Source: Diplonema papillatum (Eukaryota > Euglenozoa > Diplonemea > Diplonemida > Diplonemidae). From it: a stretch of 64,000 bases of DNA. The position numbers and the translations under genes were made by a program. Under the pieces are notes generated by a model. The model did no database searches. It saw only the letters and a program-made list of their open reading frames with translations, and had not been told where the DNA came from. Shown one piece after another: positions 51,124 through 61,058 of this stretch. Position 1 is the stretch's first letter, and every line of letters begins with the position of its first letter. The stretch covers positions 124,001 through 188,000 of the forward strand of contig JAPJBO010000151.1 of the NCBI GenBank assembly GCA_030068145.1, given 5' to 3'.

Positions 51124-51253
51124 AAGAGTGCGAAGCACCCCGGCAGAACGGGACGATGATGCGCTGCGCACATGCTTCTGCGCTGCCCGCATCTGTGGTA
51201 CGTGCTACACGGCCGCAAGCAAGAAAGTGCAGGAAGTCCGGTGACTCGTGAAC
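51124..51253 (+). pseudogene. Continuation of the ORF1-like gene beyond the insertion
   Basis: The reading frame picks up exactly across the 9-bp duplication and gives CEEC...MMRCAHASALP, a Cys/His-rich segment, before a TGA stop at 51251-51253. This supports a once continuous gene. Confidence 0.5.
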
Positions 51254-51914
51254 TCGACGCTGGTGTCACATGGGGCTGGTGAAGGCCAGCTCCATGTTGA
51301 CTTCGAGGCGGTCTGCTGGACCAGCCACGACCTCTCCGGTGCCCCTGCAACCGCGCCACCTGACGCGTCACTTAACCACCACGACCCGAAGACCTCGGAA
51401 CCAGCCGTCGCCTGCCTGTCACCTGTGGCCTCACATCCGAGATAGTGTTTCCAACAGCCTGTACAAGGGTGCTTCCGCAGGGGTGCCGCGCAGGTCACAT
51501 AAATGACAGCAACCCAAAGCTGTGCATCCTCCTGAAGGCCGGAAGATGGACCTTTATAGAGTACATTGAATGGTCAAGAGTCCGCAAAAGAGGCATGGAA
51601 ACCATAGCCCAAGAAGACCAAGACACGGAAAGCGAATGAGTCAAGTGCAGGGAATGGAAACATCTCTGTCGGCTACCTGGATTTCTCATTTTCGGAGCGT
51701 ACCAGATGCATATTTAACACGAAAGGCTCTGGGTATCGCCCGATCTTTCCCATCGCAGACGAGCAGTCCCAAGCCGAAGACTCTCGAACGGACGAACCGC
51801 TTACAATGTGCAGCTCAGTGATTCGAGCCTGAGGAGCTCAATCACGCCCCCAAGTATGTAGAGTTGACCACGATAATAAACTCCGAAAAAGTTCCGAAAA
51901 TTTTTGGGCCAAAA
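51254..51914. other. No recognisable gene
   Basis: A plus-strand stretch at 51500-51639 (LCILLKAGRWTFIEYIEWSR) is protein-like but unassigned. Otherwise nothing. Confidence 0.35.
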
Positions 51915-52460
51915 AAAAACCGAAACCACCCAATCCAACTATGTACACATGACAGAGATCTTACGATTCAGCGAAAAAGCGAGCAAAAAAGAGTGTTTAC
52001 AAACCCTGGAGGAAGTCGGGAAAAACAGTCGGCGAAAAACTTGGAAAAAAGACGGGAAAAAGACCTTCAAGTGCTCCAAGGCCAGACGATTGTAGTGTTG
52101 CAAACGAATCACAGACTTTGTACACACGAAACAGAGATCTTATGAATCAACGAAAAGCGAGCGAAAAAGAGCGTGGAAAAGTCGGAGACAGTCGGCGAAA
52201 AACTTGGAAAAAAGACGGGAAAATACGACCTTGAAGTGCTCCAAGATCAGACGACTGCATAGTGTTGCAAACGAATCGCAAACACGCTGAAGTTGGGACC
52301 CCCACACACTGAAATCAAGTGCTCCTGGGCAGACGAACTGTTAGTGTTGCGAACGAATCGCAAACACGCTGAGATCGGGACCCCACACACTGAAATCGAC
52401 TGAGAACAACCTGAGCGATCTCTCTTGATAAAAGATTCAAGCGCCGAAGGCGCAACCACC
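51915..52460. repeat. Inverted pieces of the ~350-bp satellite
   Basis: Reverse-complement copies of the 43.7-45.5 kb satellite, two partial units, ending at the GGCGGGTC terminus of the next element. Confidence 0.9.
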
Positions 52461-53339
52461 CGGCGGGTCTACACCTTGTCCGAGCTACACCTTGTCGGAC
52501 AAGGTGTAGTTGGACGCTCCCGGACAAGGTGTAGTTGGCCCAATCCAAAATAGCCAGGGCCCAACTACACCTTGTCCGGGGAGCCCTAACTACACCTTGT
52601 CCGGCGGCCAACTACACCTTGTCCGGCAGCCTCAACTACACCTTGTCCGGCAGCCCTAACTACACCTTGTCGGACAAGGTGTAGTTGGGGCTGCCGGACA
52701 AGGTGTAGTTGGGCCAATCCAAAATAGCCAGGGGCCAACTACACCTTGTCCGGGAGCCCTAACTACACCTTGTCCGGCACCCAACTACACCTTGTCCGGC
52801 ACCCAACTACACCTTGTCCGGGAGCCCTAACTACACCTTGTCCGGCAGCCAACTACACCTTGTCCGGCAGCCAACTACACCTTGTCCGGCAGCCCTAACT
52901 ACACCTTGTCCGGCACCCAACTACACCTTGTCCGGCACCCAACTACACCTTGTCCGGCACCCAACTACACCTTGTCCGGGAGCCCTAACTACACCTTGTC
53001 CGGCAGCCAACTACACCTTGTCCGGCAGCCAACTACACCTTGTCCGGCACCCAACTACACCTTGTCCGGCAGCCTTAACTACACCTTGTCCGGCACCCAA
53101 CTACACCTTGTCCGGCACCCAACTACACCTTGTCCGGCACCTTGTCCGGCCAACTACACCTTGTCCGGCAGCCAACTACACCTTGCCCGGCACCCAACTA
53201 TACATGGTCACTCAACAGCTCAGTCCAATGGACTGTCCAGGCCTTGTGACCCTGGATGGCGTTTTCCCCATGCAACCCCCCATGCCCTCTCCCAACTCAC
53301 TGCGCTGGTTACAGCTGCTAAAAAGGGGATAAAACAAAT

Positions 53340-53640
53340 GCGAAAACAAGTGAGTGCCTGAGCACCAGCAATCTCTGGAACAAAAGATGAAAATAGAGAG
53401 CAAAGAATGTGCCTAGCAGCACACCAGATCAATCTCTGGGACAAAACAAAACAGGGAGCAAGCGATAGCAGGGAGCAAAAGGGCGAACAGTAGACTGTGC
53501 CTAGCAGCACACCAGATCAGTCTCTGGGACAAAGAACAAAAACAAGGAGCAATGGGCAAACAATATGCCTAGCAGCACACCAGATCAAATCGCCGATGAA
53601 AACAAGAAAACCAAAGAAAAGCCTGGGAAAAATATGAGTA
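53340..53640. repeat. Tandem repeat of ~80-110 bp (AGCAGCACACCAGATCA)
   Basis: Three to four diverged units sharing GCCTAGCAGCACACCAGATC and TCTCTGGGACAAA inside the element. Confidence 0.85.
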
Positions 53641-53658
53641 TACATGAATAAACGAGAT

Positions 53659-53840
53659 TCATTCTGATCTGCGAAGCGACAACCTTCTCCGTTTTGGCTG
53701 GCTCTCTTTCCTAGTGTCCGGCGAATCTGGCACTGCAAAATTGAGATTCAGACGTCTTTGAGGGGTTGGAGGACGCCCCTGGGGCACTTGTGGTTGAGCA
53801 AGAGTATCAGGATTGGAGTCAGAGTCAGAGAGCTCGTTGG
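53659..53840 (-). pseudogene. Basic C-terminal coding fragment (unknown)
   Basis: The minus strand reads ELSDSDSNPDTLAQPQVPQG, then LNLNFAVPDSPDTRKES and ends QPKRRRLSLRRSE with a stop, like a nuclear-localised protein's tail. Its upstream side is array sequence, so only an exon-sized fragment is left. It may be cargo of the element. Confidence 0.35.
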
Positions 53841-54407
53841 ACCAATCCAAAATAGCCAGGGGCCAACTACACCTTGTCCGGCAGCCAACTACACTTTGTC
53901 TGACAAGGTGTAGTTGGCTACCGGACAAGGTGTAGTTGGGGCTGCCGGACAAGGTGTAGTTGGACCAATCCAAAATAGCCAGGGGCCAACTACACCTTGT
54001 CCGGCAGCCAACTACACTTTGTCTGACAAGGTGTAGTTGGCTGCCGGACAAGGTGTAGTTGGGGCTGCCGGACAAGGTGTAGTTGGACCAATCCAAAATA
54101 GCCAGGGGCCAACTACACCTTGTCCGGCAGCCAACTACACCTTGTCCGGCATCCAACTACACCTTGTCCGGCACCCAACTACACCTTGTCCGGGGAGCCC
54201 CAACTACACCTTGTCGGACAAGGTGTAGTTGGCTGCCGGACAAGGTGTAGTTGGACGCTCCCGGACAAGGTGTAGTTGGACCAATCCAAAATAGCCAGGG
54301 GCCAACTACACCTTGTCCGGGAGCCCTAACTACACCTTGTCCGGCACCCAACTACACCTTGTCCGGCACCCAACTACACCAATCCAAAATAGCCAGGGGC
54401 CAACTAC

Positions 54408-54618
54408 CATGCAGGGTCAAAACCTTGTGTCTTTTTAAAACGCTCCCGCGGGGCCGATGGAGCCCTAAAAATTTTTCGGAAAAAAAAAAAATTGCTCAAC
54501 TCCCTCAAAAATTACTGCAGAGTTTGTTCCAAACTTTTAAAATTCAAAAAACCCATTTTTTTTCCGGAAATTTTTTTTTGGCCATTTCCAAAAAGACACA
54601 AGGTTTTGACCCTGCATG
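54408..54618. mobile_element. MITE, NTAN family (copy 5)
   Basis: 211 bp, TSD CTAC (54404-54407 and 54619-54622), nested in the array element. Confidence 0.93.
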
Positions 54619-55107
54619 CTACACCTTGTCCGGCAGCCAACTACACCTTGTCAGACAAAGTGTAGTTGGCTGCCGGACAAGGTGTAGTTGGGGCTGCCGG
54701 ACAAGGTGTAGTTGGACCAATCCAAAATAGCCAGGGGCCAACTACACCTTGTCCGGCAGCCAACTACACTTTGTCTGACAAGGTGTAGTTGGCTGCCGGA
54801 CGAGGTGTAGTTGGGGCTGCCGGACAAGGTGTAGTTGGACCAATCCAAAATAGCCAGGGGCCAACTACACCTTGGGAGCCCCAACTACACCTTGTCCGAC
54901 AAGGTGTAGTTAGGGCTGCCGGACAAGGTGTAGTTGAGGCTGCCGGACAAGGTGTAGTTGGCCGCCGGACAAGGTGTAGTTAGGGCTCCCCGGACAAGGT
55001 GTAGTTGGGCCCTGGCTATTTTGGATTGGGCCAACTACACCTTGTCCGGGAGCGTCCAACTACACCTTGTCCGACAAGGTGTAGCTCGGACAAGGTGTAG
55101 ACCCGCC

Positions 55108-55272
55108 TGATGGAGCCCTAAAAATTTCTTTGGAAAAAAATTTTTTTGCTCAACTTCCTCAAAAATTACTGCAGAGTTTGTTCCAAACTTTTAAAATTCA
55201 AAAAACCCATTTTTTTTCTGGAAATTTTTTTTTTGCCATTTTCAAAAAGACACAAGGTTTTGACCCTGCATG
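55108..55272. mobile_element. MITE, NTAN family (copy 6, left part missing)
   Basis: Starts inside the element at TGATGGAGCCCTAAA, directly at the end of the array element; intact right end GACCCTGCATG. Confidence 0.85.
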
Positions 55273-55403
55273 TTACTGCGCGTCCCCTTTCCGTTCACAT
55301 GCATGCAAGATGGAATTCCAAGGCCCCTCAACCTGAAAAACAAAAACTCACTACAGTGGGTTTTCCCCAATTTCTCCCACTTTGACCAGTGAGAGAACGT
55401 ATA

Positions 55404-55506
55404 TTTTGGAATTTTTTTTTTTTTTGCTCAACTTCCTCAAAAATTACTGCACCAAACTTCTAAAATTCAAAAAACCCATTTTTTTTCCGGAAATTTTTTT
55501 TTGGCC
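55404..55506. mobile_element. MITE, NTAN family (copy 7, internal fragment)
   Basis: Only the AT-rich middle remains (GCTCAACTTCCTCAAAAATT...TTTTTTTCCGGAAATTTTTT). Both ends are gone. Confidence 0.75.
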
Positions 55507-55633
55507 TCCCGAGGGATCGCCTGGAAACTTAGCCCCGGGATGGGTCGGCAGGGGGGCCCTTGTTACAAGTTGGCCAGGCACACTGGCTATTGTAGGGGGA
55601 TTGTTTGTGCGCAAAACCGGTCCCTCGGGGTAT

Positions 55634-55846
55634 CATGCAGGGTCAAAACCTTGTGTCTTTTTGAAAATGGCCAAAATAAAAAATTTCGGAAAAAAGATGG
55701 GTTTTTTGAATTTTAAAAGTTTGGAACAAACTCTGCAGCAATTTTTGAGGAAGTTGAGCAATTTTTTTTTTTTCCAAAATTTTTTTTAGGGCTCCATCGG
55801 CCCCGCGGGAGCGTTTTAAAAAGACACAAGGTTTTGACCCTGCATG
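55634..55846. mobile_element. MITE, NTAN family (copy 8)
   Basis: 213 bp, TSD GTAT (55630-55633 and 55847-55850). Confidence 0.93.
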
Positions 55847-56293
55847 GTATCGCTCCCGGGCGATTGAGGCCAGGCGCGCTGTGAGAGAGAGGGAGGGGAA
55901 AAGAAGAGGAGCAGGAATTCTCTTTTTCCGTCTCTGCGTGATCGAACTGCCTGGCAGGGGTGCTAGGACTCGGCAGCCCGAACGAGGGCAGGGCAGATCG
56001 CAGTGGTGAATGGGGCGTAGCCTCCGCCATCCTTTCTTCTTCTCCGGCATGTTGCAAATGCAACCCCTAGATAAGGTGTCACTTTGTTGGTTGTTCTTTC
56101 TCGTTCTCAGAACAATGTAGAGTTCCTGTTGGAATTTAAAGACTGCGCTGTGTCTTTTCGTCTCTTTAACGTCCCAGAGCGCATTAACTGGCGAGTCAGT
56201 CTCAATTCCGCGTCTCAGCGGGATCGCTTCGTCACCGGTGCGAAGCAAGTAGACGTACGATAGAACTGCCAACTGACGAAACTCGGTTAACGA

Positions 56294-56697
56294 GCGACTC
56301 TAACCGAAGTTTTTCTCAATGAAAATGGCTTGCGACTCTAACCGAAGTTTTTTGTAATGAAAATGGCTTGCGACTCTAACCGAAGTTTTTTGTAATGAAA
56401 ATGGCTTGCGACTCTAACCGAAGTTTTTTGTAATGAAAATGCTCTACGCGACTCTAACCGAAGTTTTTCTCAATGAAAATGGCTTGCGACTCTAACCGAA
56501 GTTTTTTGTAATGGAAATGCTCTACGCGACTCTAACCGAAGTTTTTCTCAATGAAAATGGCTTGCGACTCTAACCGAAGTTTTTTGTAATGGAAATGCTC
56601 TACGCGACTCTAACCGAAGTTTTTCTCAATGAAAATGGCTTGCGACTCTAACCGAAGTTTTTTGTAATGGAAATGCCTTGTGCGACTCTAACCGAAG
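56294..56697. repeat. Tandem array GCGACTCTAACCGAAG
   Basis: About 11 units of 34-39 bp: GCGACTCTAACCGAAGTTTT followed by TTGTAATGAAAATGGCTT or CTCAATGAAAATGGCTT. It lies within the recombinase gene. Confidence 0.95.
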
Positions 56698-56977
56698 AGC
56701 TGCCTCCACAATTTTGTCGAGAAGCCGCGACATGATAGCATCCATTTTTCGTTTTCCGGTCTGCCTCCCTCTTATCCCTCGAATTACTTCTCTCACCAAG
56801 GGAATCTCTGAGCGGAGAATTGATCCCCAAGAACCGTTGGACTTTCTCGAGCACTGATATTGTGCGCTCTGCGGTGTCCGCAATGGTGCGGATTGCTATG
56901 AACCCACGAATTTCTTCGGGGTCAATGGGGAAGTGGGGACATCGTTTAAGGTCCGCGTAGTGCGTCCAAGCCCTTAC

Positions 56978-57190
56978 CATGCAGGGTCAAAACCTTGTGT
57001 CTTTTTGAAAATGGCCAAAAAAAAAATTTCCGGAAAAAAATTGGGTTTTTTGAATTTTAAAAGTTTGGAACAAACTCTGCAGTAATTTTTGAGGAAGTTG
57101 AGCAAAATTTTTTTTTTCCAAAAAAATTTTTAGGGCTCCATCGGCCCCGCGGGAGCGTTTTAAAAAGACACAAGGTTTTGACCCTGCATG
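56978..57190. mobile_element. MITE, NTAN family (copy 9)
   Basis: 213 bp, TSD TTAC (56974-56977 and 57191-57194). Inserted in the recombinase coding region. Confidence 0.93.
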
Positions 57191-58045
57191 TTACTGCGAC
57201 GAAGTATTGGTGCCACGTCTCGCTTTGACCAAGGATGCCATGAGCGATTGAACGGCTTGATCGATTGTTGTGCGAGCGGCCAGAGGTGGCAGCCCCTCGA
57301 GGTATTCCAACTTGCGCTTTCGACTCACAGTGAAGTCAGTTATCACCGACTCCTCGGTTGCATCGCGTTCCATCTCCGCTTTCAACATTTTTTTTTTTTG
57401 GAGCACGGGACACTGTACTTGCCATGTTGGTACAGCGGGGCTGCCGGTATCCGGTTGCTTCCGGAGCGGTAGTCCAAAGAAATGCTTCTTCAGCTCACTG
57501 TGAACGCCAGTCTCACAGCGACACGGGACTGGCCTGCGCGTGACTGCTAACAGGTCCGACCCGGTAAAAAAACCCGCGATGCAGTGACTCTACCCCCTGC
57601 ATCAGGGTGGATCCGCTGTAGACACGCTCCTTGACGGCTACAGCGTACGCGGCTGCTGCGCCCCCTGGCTCTGCCGCCGCCCGGGCTGCGTAGTGCGGCT
57701 GCGAGAGTTGTAGGGGGTACGTGACAGCGACGTCAAGTAGGACGGTGGTGCCATCCCGGACGTAGCTGATGTCCGGGCGCTTGCGCCGCGCGTTAGCGAA
57801 CACGGCTCGCTCGATGGAAGGACCGAGCAGTCCTCGTCGAGCGAAGTCGGCGACGATGTCGCGCAGCGCGTTGTGAAGGCGCGTTCGGCGGCCGCTGCCG
57901 AAACACGTCTGGGCGTGCGATCCGTTGACGTCGGTCGCACCGTGTCCGCAAAGGCGGCACTCCCCCGGCGCGGCCGCAATTGGAAGCCCCAACCGAAGCC
58001 GGACTGCCACCGCCAGCTCGGCCGGAGACAACCACATTGCGGTAT

Positions 58046-58257
58046 CATGCGGGGTCAGAACCTTGTGTCTTTTTGGAATTGGCCAAAAAAAAATTTCCGG
58101 AAAAAAAATGAGTTTTTTGAATTTTAAAAGTTTGGAACAAACTCTGCAGTAATTTTTGAGGAAGTTGAGCAAATTTTTTTTTTTCCGAAAAATTTTTTAG
58201 GGCTCCATCGGCCCTGCGGGAGCGTTTTAAAAAGACACAAGGTTTTGACCCTGCATG
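58046..58257. mobile_element. MITE, NTAN family (copy 10)
   Basis: 212 bp, TSD GTAT (58042-58045 and 58258-58261). The left terminus has one change (CATGCGGGGTC). Copy 2 of the retrotransposon at 61735-61750 shows the empty site. Confidence 0.95.
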
Positions 58258-59178
58258 GTATCCGCCTCAGGGTTGCCGTACAACCACGCCGAAGCGTGCT
58301 TGCCGGAGCCGCTTTGGATCCGCGCCCGGATCCGGTCTTGAGCCCGGGTCAGGGCCTGACCCTGCAGTTGGCCGGCATGGCCGAGCTCCTCCGTCAGCGA
58401 CTCGAGAAGGTTCTTCCTCTTCTCGGTGGCCAAGGCGGACGACCATGCCTTCTGTCCTCGCCCCTCGTACTCGGCTCGTGCCTGCATGACGTCCTGGATC
58501 TTCTCCAGGACGGATTCATAGGTTGCAAGGCGCGGGTCGACGAGGGACGCTTGGACGGTGTCGTCCTGCTGCCACGTGAGGTGTGGCAGCAGGGCCGGGG
58601 CCACGAGGGCGGGGAGATGCGGCCCCCCGTCCAGCGCCGCGGCGATGTGGGCAATCCCGCTCACGTCCGCACAGCTGTGGAGGCCGAGGCCGCCCATCCT
58701 GACGGGGAGTGACGCCTGTGTCCACGACGCGTCATCGGTTTCGATCCCGGTGATCGTCGCGAGACAGGACTGGGTGACGCGGTCGATGCCCGCGTAGTCG
58801 AAGACGGGCCCTGTCGCGCGCATAAGGTGCACCACTCCAACGAAGCCGGCACAGAACTTCGTCAGCGTGAGCGCCACGTGCGCGTCAGGTAGGGACGCGA
58901 TCACCCTCAGCTTCCTCTCGGCGCCCTGTGCCACCCGCTCAACGAACGCGCGGATCTTCTCCGGCGATCCGCACGGCACACCCAGGTGCTCGATCTCATC
59001 GAGGGAGCACGTCTCGATGCCGTCTAGGCCCGCCGGTACCTCGGCGCCCGGGGCAATCGCCAGTCTGCACTTGCCCCTATTGAGGCTCAGACCGACTGCT
59101 GTGGCTCGCCGCTCGAACTCGCACAGCCATCGCGCGATCGAGTCGAGTTCCCCGCCTGTTACCCCGTCGTCGAGGTAG

Positions 59179-59390
59179 CATGCAGGGTCAAAACCTTGTG
59201 TCTTTTTGAAAATGGCAAAAAAAAAAATTCCAGAAAAAAATTGGGGTTTTTGAATTTTAAAAGTTTGGAACAAACTCTGCAGTAATTTTTGAGGAAGTTG
59301 AGCAAAATTTTTTTTTTCCAAAAAAATTTTTAGGGCTCCATCGGCCCCGCGGGAGCATTTTAAAAAGACACAAGGTTTTGACCCTGCATG
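59179..59390. mobile_element. MITE, NTAN family (copy 11)
   Basis: 212 bp, TSD GTAG (59175-59178 and 59391-59394). It splits the codons just before the catalytic YLDD box of the RT. Confidence 0.95.
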
Positions 59391-59924
59391 GTAGAACGTC
59401 AGGAGCTCGAGGCTGGCCTGGCTCAGCGCTGAGTGGTTGGGCGCGGCCTCCGGCTGCTCCTGAGGTGCCGGCTCCTGTGCTACTGGCCCGGCGCCCTCCG
59501 GATCCTCGGGGGCGCCTCGCGGTATCTGGGCCACCGGCGCCGGCGGAATCGGGCCCGGGGGCGCGAGGGCCGGCTCTCCGGGCTCCGCCGGGCCCCCGTG
59601 GGCTGGGTCCTCGGGTGGCGGTTGCGCTGGCCCCGGCTCGTGCGGTGGCGGTGGCCCCTGCTCAGGAGGGCCCTCTCCGCCTTCCACGGCTACTGCGGGG
59701 TCCGCGGGCTCCTCCGGCCGCGGAGCCTGAGCGCCCGCCCCCGGGGCCTCTTCCGGCGCCGGCTGGACTGCCGGGCCGACCTGTGGCGCTGCCACAGCCT
59801 CGGCCGGCGGCGGCGGCGGCGCGATGACGTCCTGCAGCGCCAGGCTGAAGAGGAGAGGCCCCAAGGGGTCCCCCTGTTGCACCCCACGCTCGGAAGTGAG
59901 CGTTTGGTCTCCAACTTGCAGTAT

Positions 59925-60136
59925 CATGCAGGGTCAGAACCTTGTGTCTTTTTAAAACGCTCCCGCGGGGCCGATGGAGCCCTAAAAAAATTTTCGGAAA
60001 AAAAAAATTTTGCTCAACTTCCTCAAAAACTACTGCAGAGTTTGTTCCAAACTTTTAAAATTCAAAAACCCCAATTTTTTTCCGGAAATTTTTTTTTTGC
60101 CATTTTCAAAAAGACACAAGGTTTTGACCCTGCATG
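59925..60136. mobile_element. MITE, NTAN family (copy 12)
   Basis: 212 bp, TSD GTAT (59921-59924 and 60137-60140). Inserted upstream of RT motif B. Confidence 0.95.
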
Positions 60137-60257
60137 GTATGGAGTGCTTCCCGTATGCCGCCATGGTGTACGCCAAGACGAGAAGAGAAGATTTTTTTTT
60201 TTTTTGAAGTATAGAGCTCACTGCAACATGGCGATGACCTCCGATCCAGTCGGATAC

Positions 60258-60469
60258 CATGCAGGGTCAGAACCTTGTGTCTTTTTGGAAATGGCCAAAA
60301 TTTCATTTCCAAAAAAAAAATGGGTTTTTTGAGTTTTAAAATTTTGGAACAAACTCTGCGGTAATTTTTGCGGAAGTTGAGCAAAATTTTTTTTTGCCAA
60401 AAAATTTTTTTGGGGTCCATCGGCCCCGCGGGAGCGTTTTAAAAAGACACAAGGTTTTGACCCTGCATG
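60258..60469. mobile_element. MITE, NTAN family (copy 13)
   Basis: 212 bp, TSD ATAC (60254-60257 and 60470-60473). Confidence 0.93.
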
Positions 60470-60635
60470 ATACTTGTGTCCAGACAGTTTGTCAGTTGGG
60501 TGGGTGGGAGGGGGAAACTTTCACTGTACGTGGTGTACGTGAGTTCTTCCGTCGAAGACGTTTCCTGAGCGGTCGTAGAGGTTGACTAATCGATAATAAA
60601 ATACTTTCAGTTCTAAAGAACTGAAAGTTTTCTTT
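60470..60635. other. Short spacer with hairpin
   Basis: Contains ACTTTCAGTTCT-AA-AGAACTGAAAGT (60603-60628), a perfect 12-bp stem, directly before the T-run that represents the poly-A tail of copy 2. Confidence 0.7.
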
Positions 60636-60659
60636 TTTTTGGAGCGCGGGACACTGTAC

Positions 60660-60871
60660 CATGCAGGGTCAAAACCTTGTTTCTTTTTAAAACGCTCCCG
60701 CGGGGCCGATGGAGCCCTAAAAAAAATTTTGGGAAAATTTTTTTTTGCTCAACTTCCTCAAAAATTACTGCAGAGTTTGTTCCAAACTTTTAAAATTCAA
60801 AAAACCCAATTTTTTTCCGGAATTTTTTTTTTTGCCATTTTCAAAAAGACACAAGGTTTTGACCCTGCATG
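60660..60871. mobile_element. MITE, NTAN family (copy 14)
   Basis: 212 bp, TSD GTAC (60656-60659 and 60872-60875). Copy 1 at 57404-57418 shows the empty site (ACTGTACTTGCCATG). Confidence 0.95.
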
Positions 60872-61058
60872 GTACTCGACATGTTGGTGCAGCGGGGCTG
60901 CCGGTATCCGGTTGCTTCCGGAGCGGTAGTCCAAAGAAATGCTTCTTCAGCACACTGTGAACGCCTGTCTCACAGCAACACGGGACTGGCCTGCGCGTGA
61001 CTGCTAACAGGTCCGACCCGGTAAAAAAACCCGCGATGCAGTGACTCTACCCCCTGCA

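Larger units (their letters stand above)
52462..55107. mobile_element. Repeat-armed element with ~230-bp identical terminal inverted repeats
   Basis: Left end (52462-52692) and right end (54877-55107) are, by eye, identical inverted repeats starting GGCGGGTCTACACCTTGTCC. Arms and interior are built from ~18-22-bp units CAACTACACCTTGTCCGGCA in both orientations, and ACCAATCCAAAATAGCCAGG recurs at the flips. The interior holds a distinct segment (53205-53840) and a MITE. No target duplication: the left flank is satellite and the right flank is the inside of a MITE, so a deletion or recombination must have removed one side. No transposase. Confidence 0.85.
55860..57406 (-). pseudogene. Tyrosine recombinase (Crypton- or DIRS-like), broken by a repeat array and a MITE
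   Basis: Site-specific DNA recombinase relic. Reading on the minus strand: KRKLEYLEGLPPLAARTTID (about 57320), then, after a frame shift, ETWHQYFVAVRAWTHYADL across the MITE at 56978-57190, and FPIDPEEIRGFIAIRTIADT...VLEKVQRFLG, the helical core-binding domain pattern of tyrosine recombinases. In a shifted frame follows PLVREVIRGIRGRQTGKRKM, the usual Arg-rich helix before the catalytic domain. A 34-39-bp tandem array (56294-56697) then interrupts. Beyond it comes FRQLAVLSYVYLLRTGDEAI with the box I Arg (about 56240) and YIVLRTRKNNQQSDTLSRGC, matching the beta-hairpin with catalytic Lys. The His-x-x-Arg and Tyr boxes are missing. Assignment rests on pattern by eye. Confidence 0.5.
57387..60205 (-). 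mobile_element. Non-LTR retrotransposon with restriction-like endonuclease, copy 1 (5'-truncated)
   Basis: Minus-strand element. The 3' end is marked by GTCCCGTGCTCC followed by a poly-A tail (T-run at 57387-57398 on the plus strand). The 3' UTR (57399-57618) matches copy 2. Compared with copy 2 it lacks about 250 bp (equivalent of 61075-61319). Three MITEs lie inside (58046, 59179, 59925). The 5' side ends near an A-rich junction at 60190-60205, so only the second half of the RT onward remains. Confidence 0.8.
57619..60205 (-). pseudogene. RT-endonuclease polyprotein of copy 1, with Pro-rich insert and three MITEs
   Basis: From upstream: LAYTMAAYGKHSI, MITE, LQVGDQTLTSERGVQQGDPL and GPLLFSLALQDVI (RT motif B), then ~130 residues extremely rich in Pro, Ala, Glu and Gly, then LSQASLELLTFY, MITE, YLDDGVTGGE (catalytic Asp pair), thumb, SLPVRMGGLGLHSCADVSGI, connector, MITE, then MWLSPAELAVAVRLRLGLPI. 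Next comes a CCHC knuckle (CRLCGHGATDVNGSHAQTC), then RPDISYVRDG and LLDVAVTYP, the PD...D-x-A core of the restriction-like endonuclease of R2/CRE-type elements. The C-terminus is lost in a deletion. Frames match on both sides of each MITE once it and one TSD copy are ignored. Confidence 0.75.

Noticed and set aside
52814-53361. Plus-strand ORFs of 159-172 codons with repeating TPCPAPNYTLSG
   Set aside because: Translation of the CAACTACACCTTGTCCGG array; all frames of the unit are similarly open.
59433-60332. Plus-strand ORF of 299 codons rich in Arg, Gly and Leu
   Set aside because: Antisense of the Pro/Ala-rich RT insert, then runs through a MITE; no independent support.
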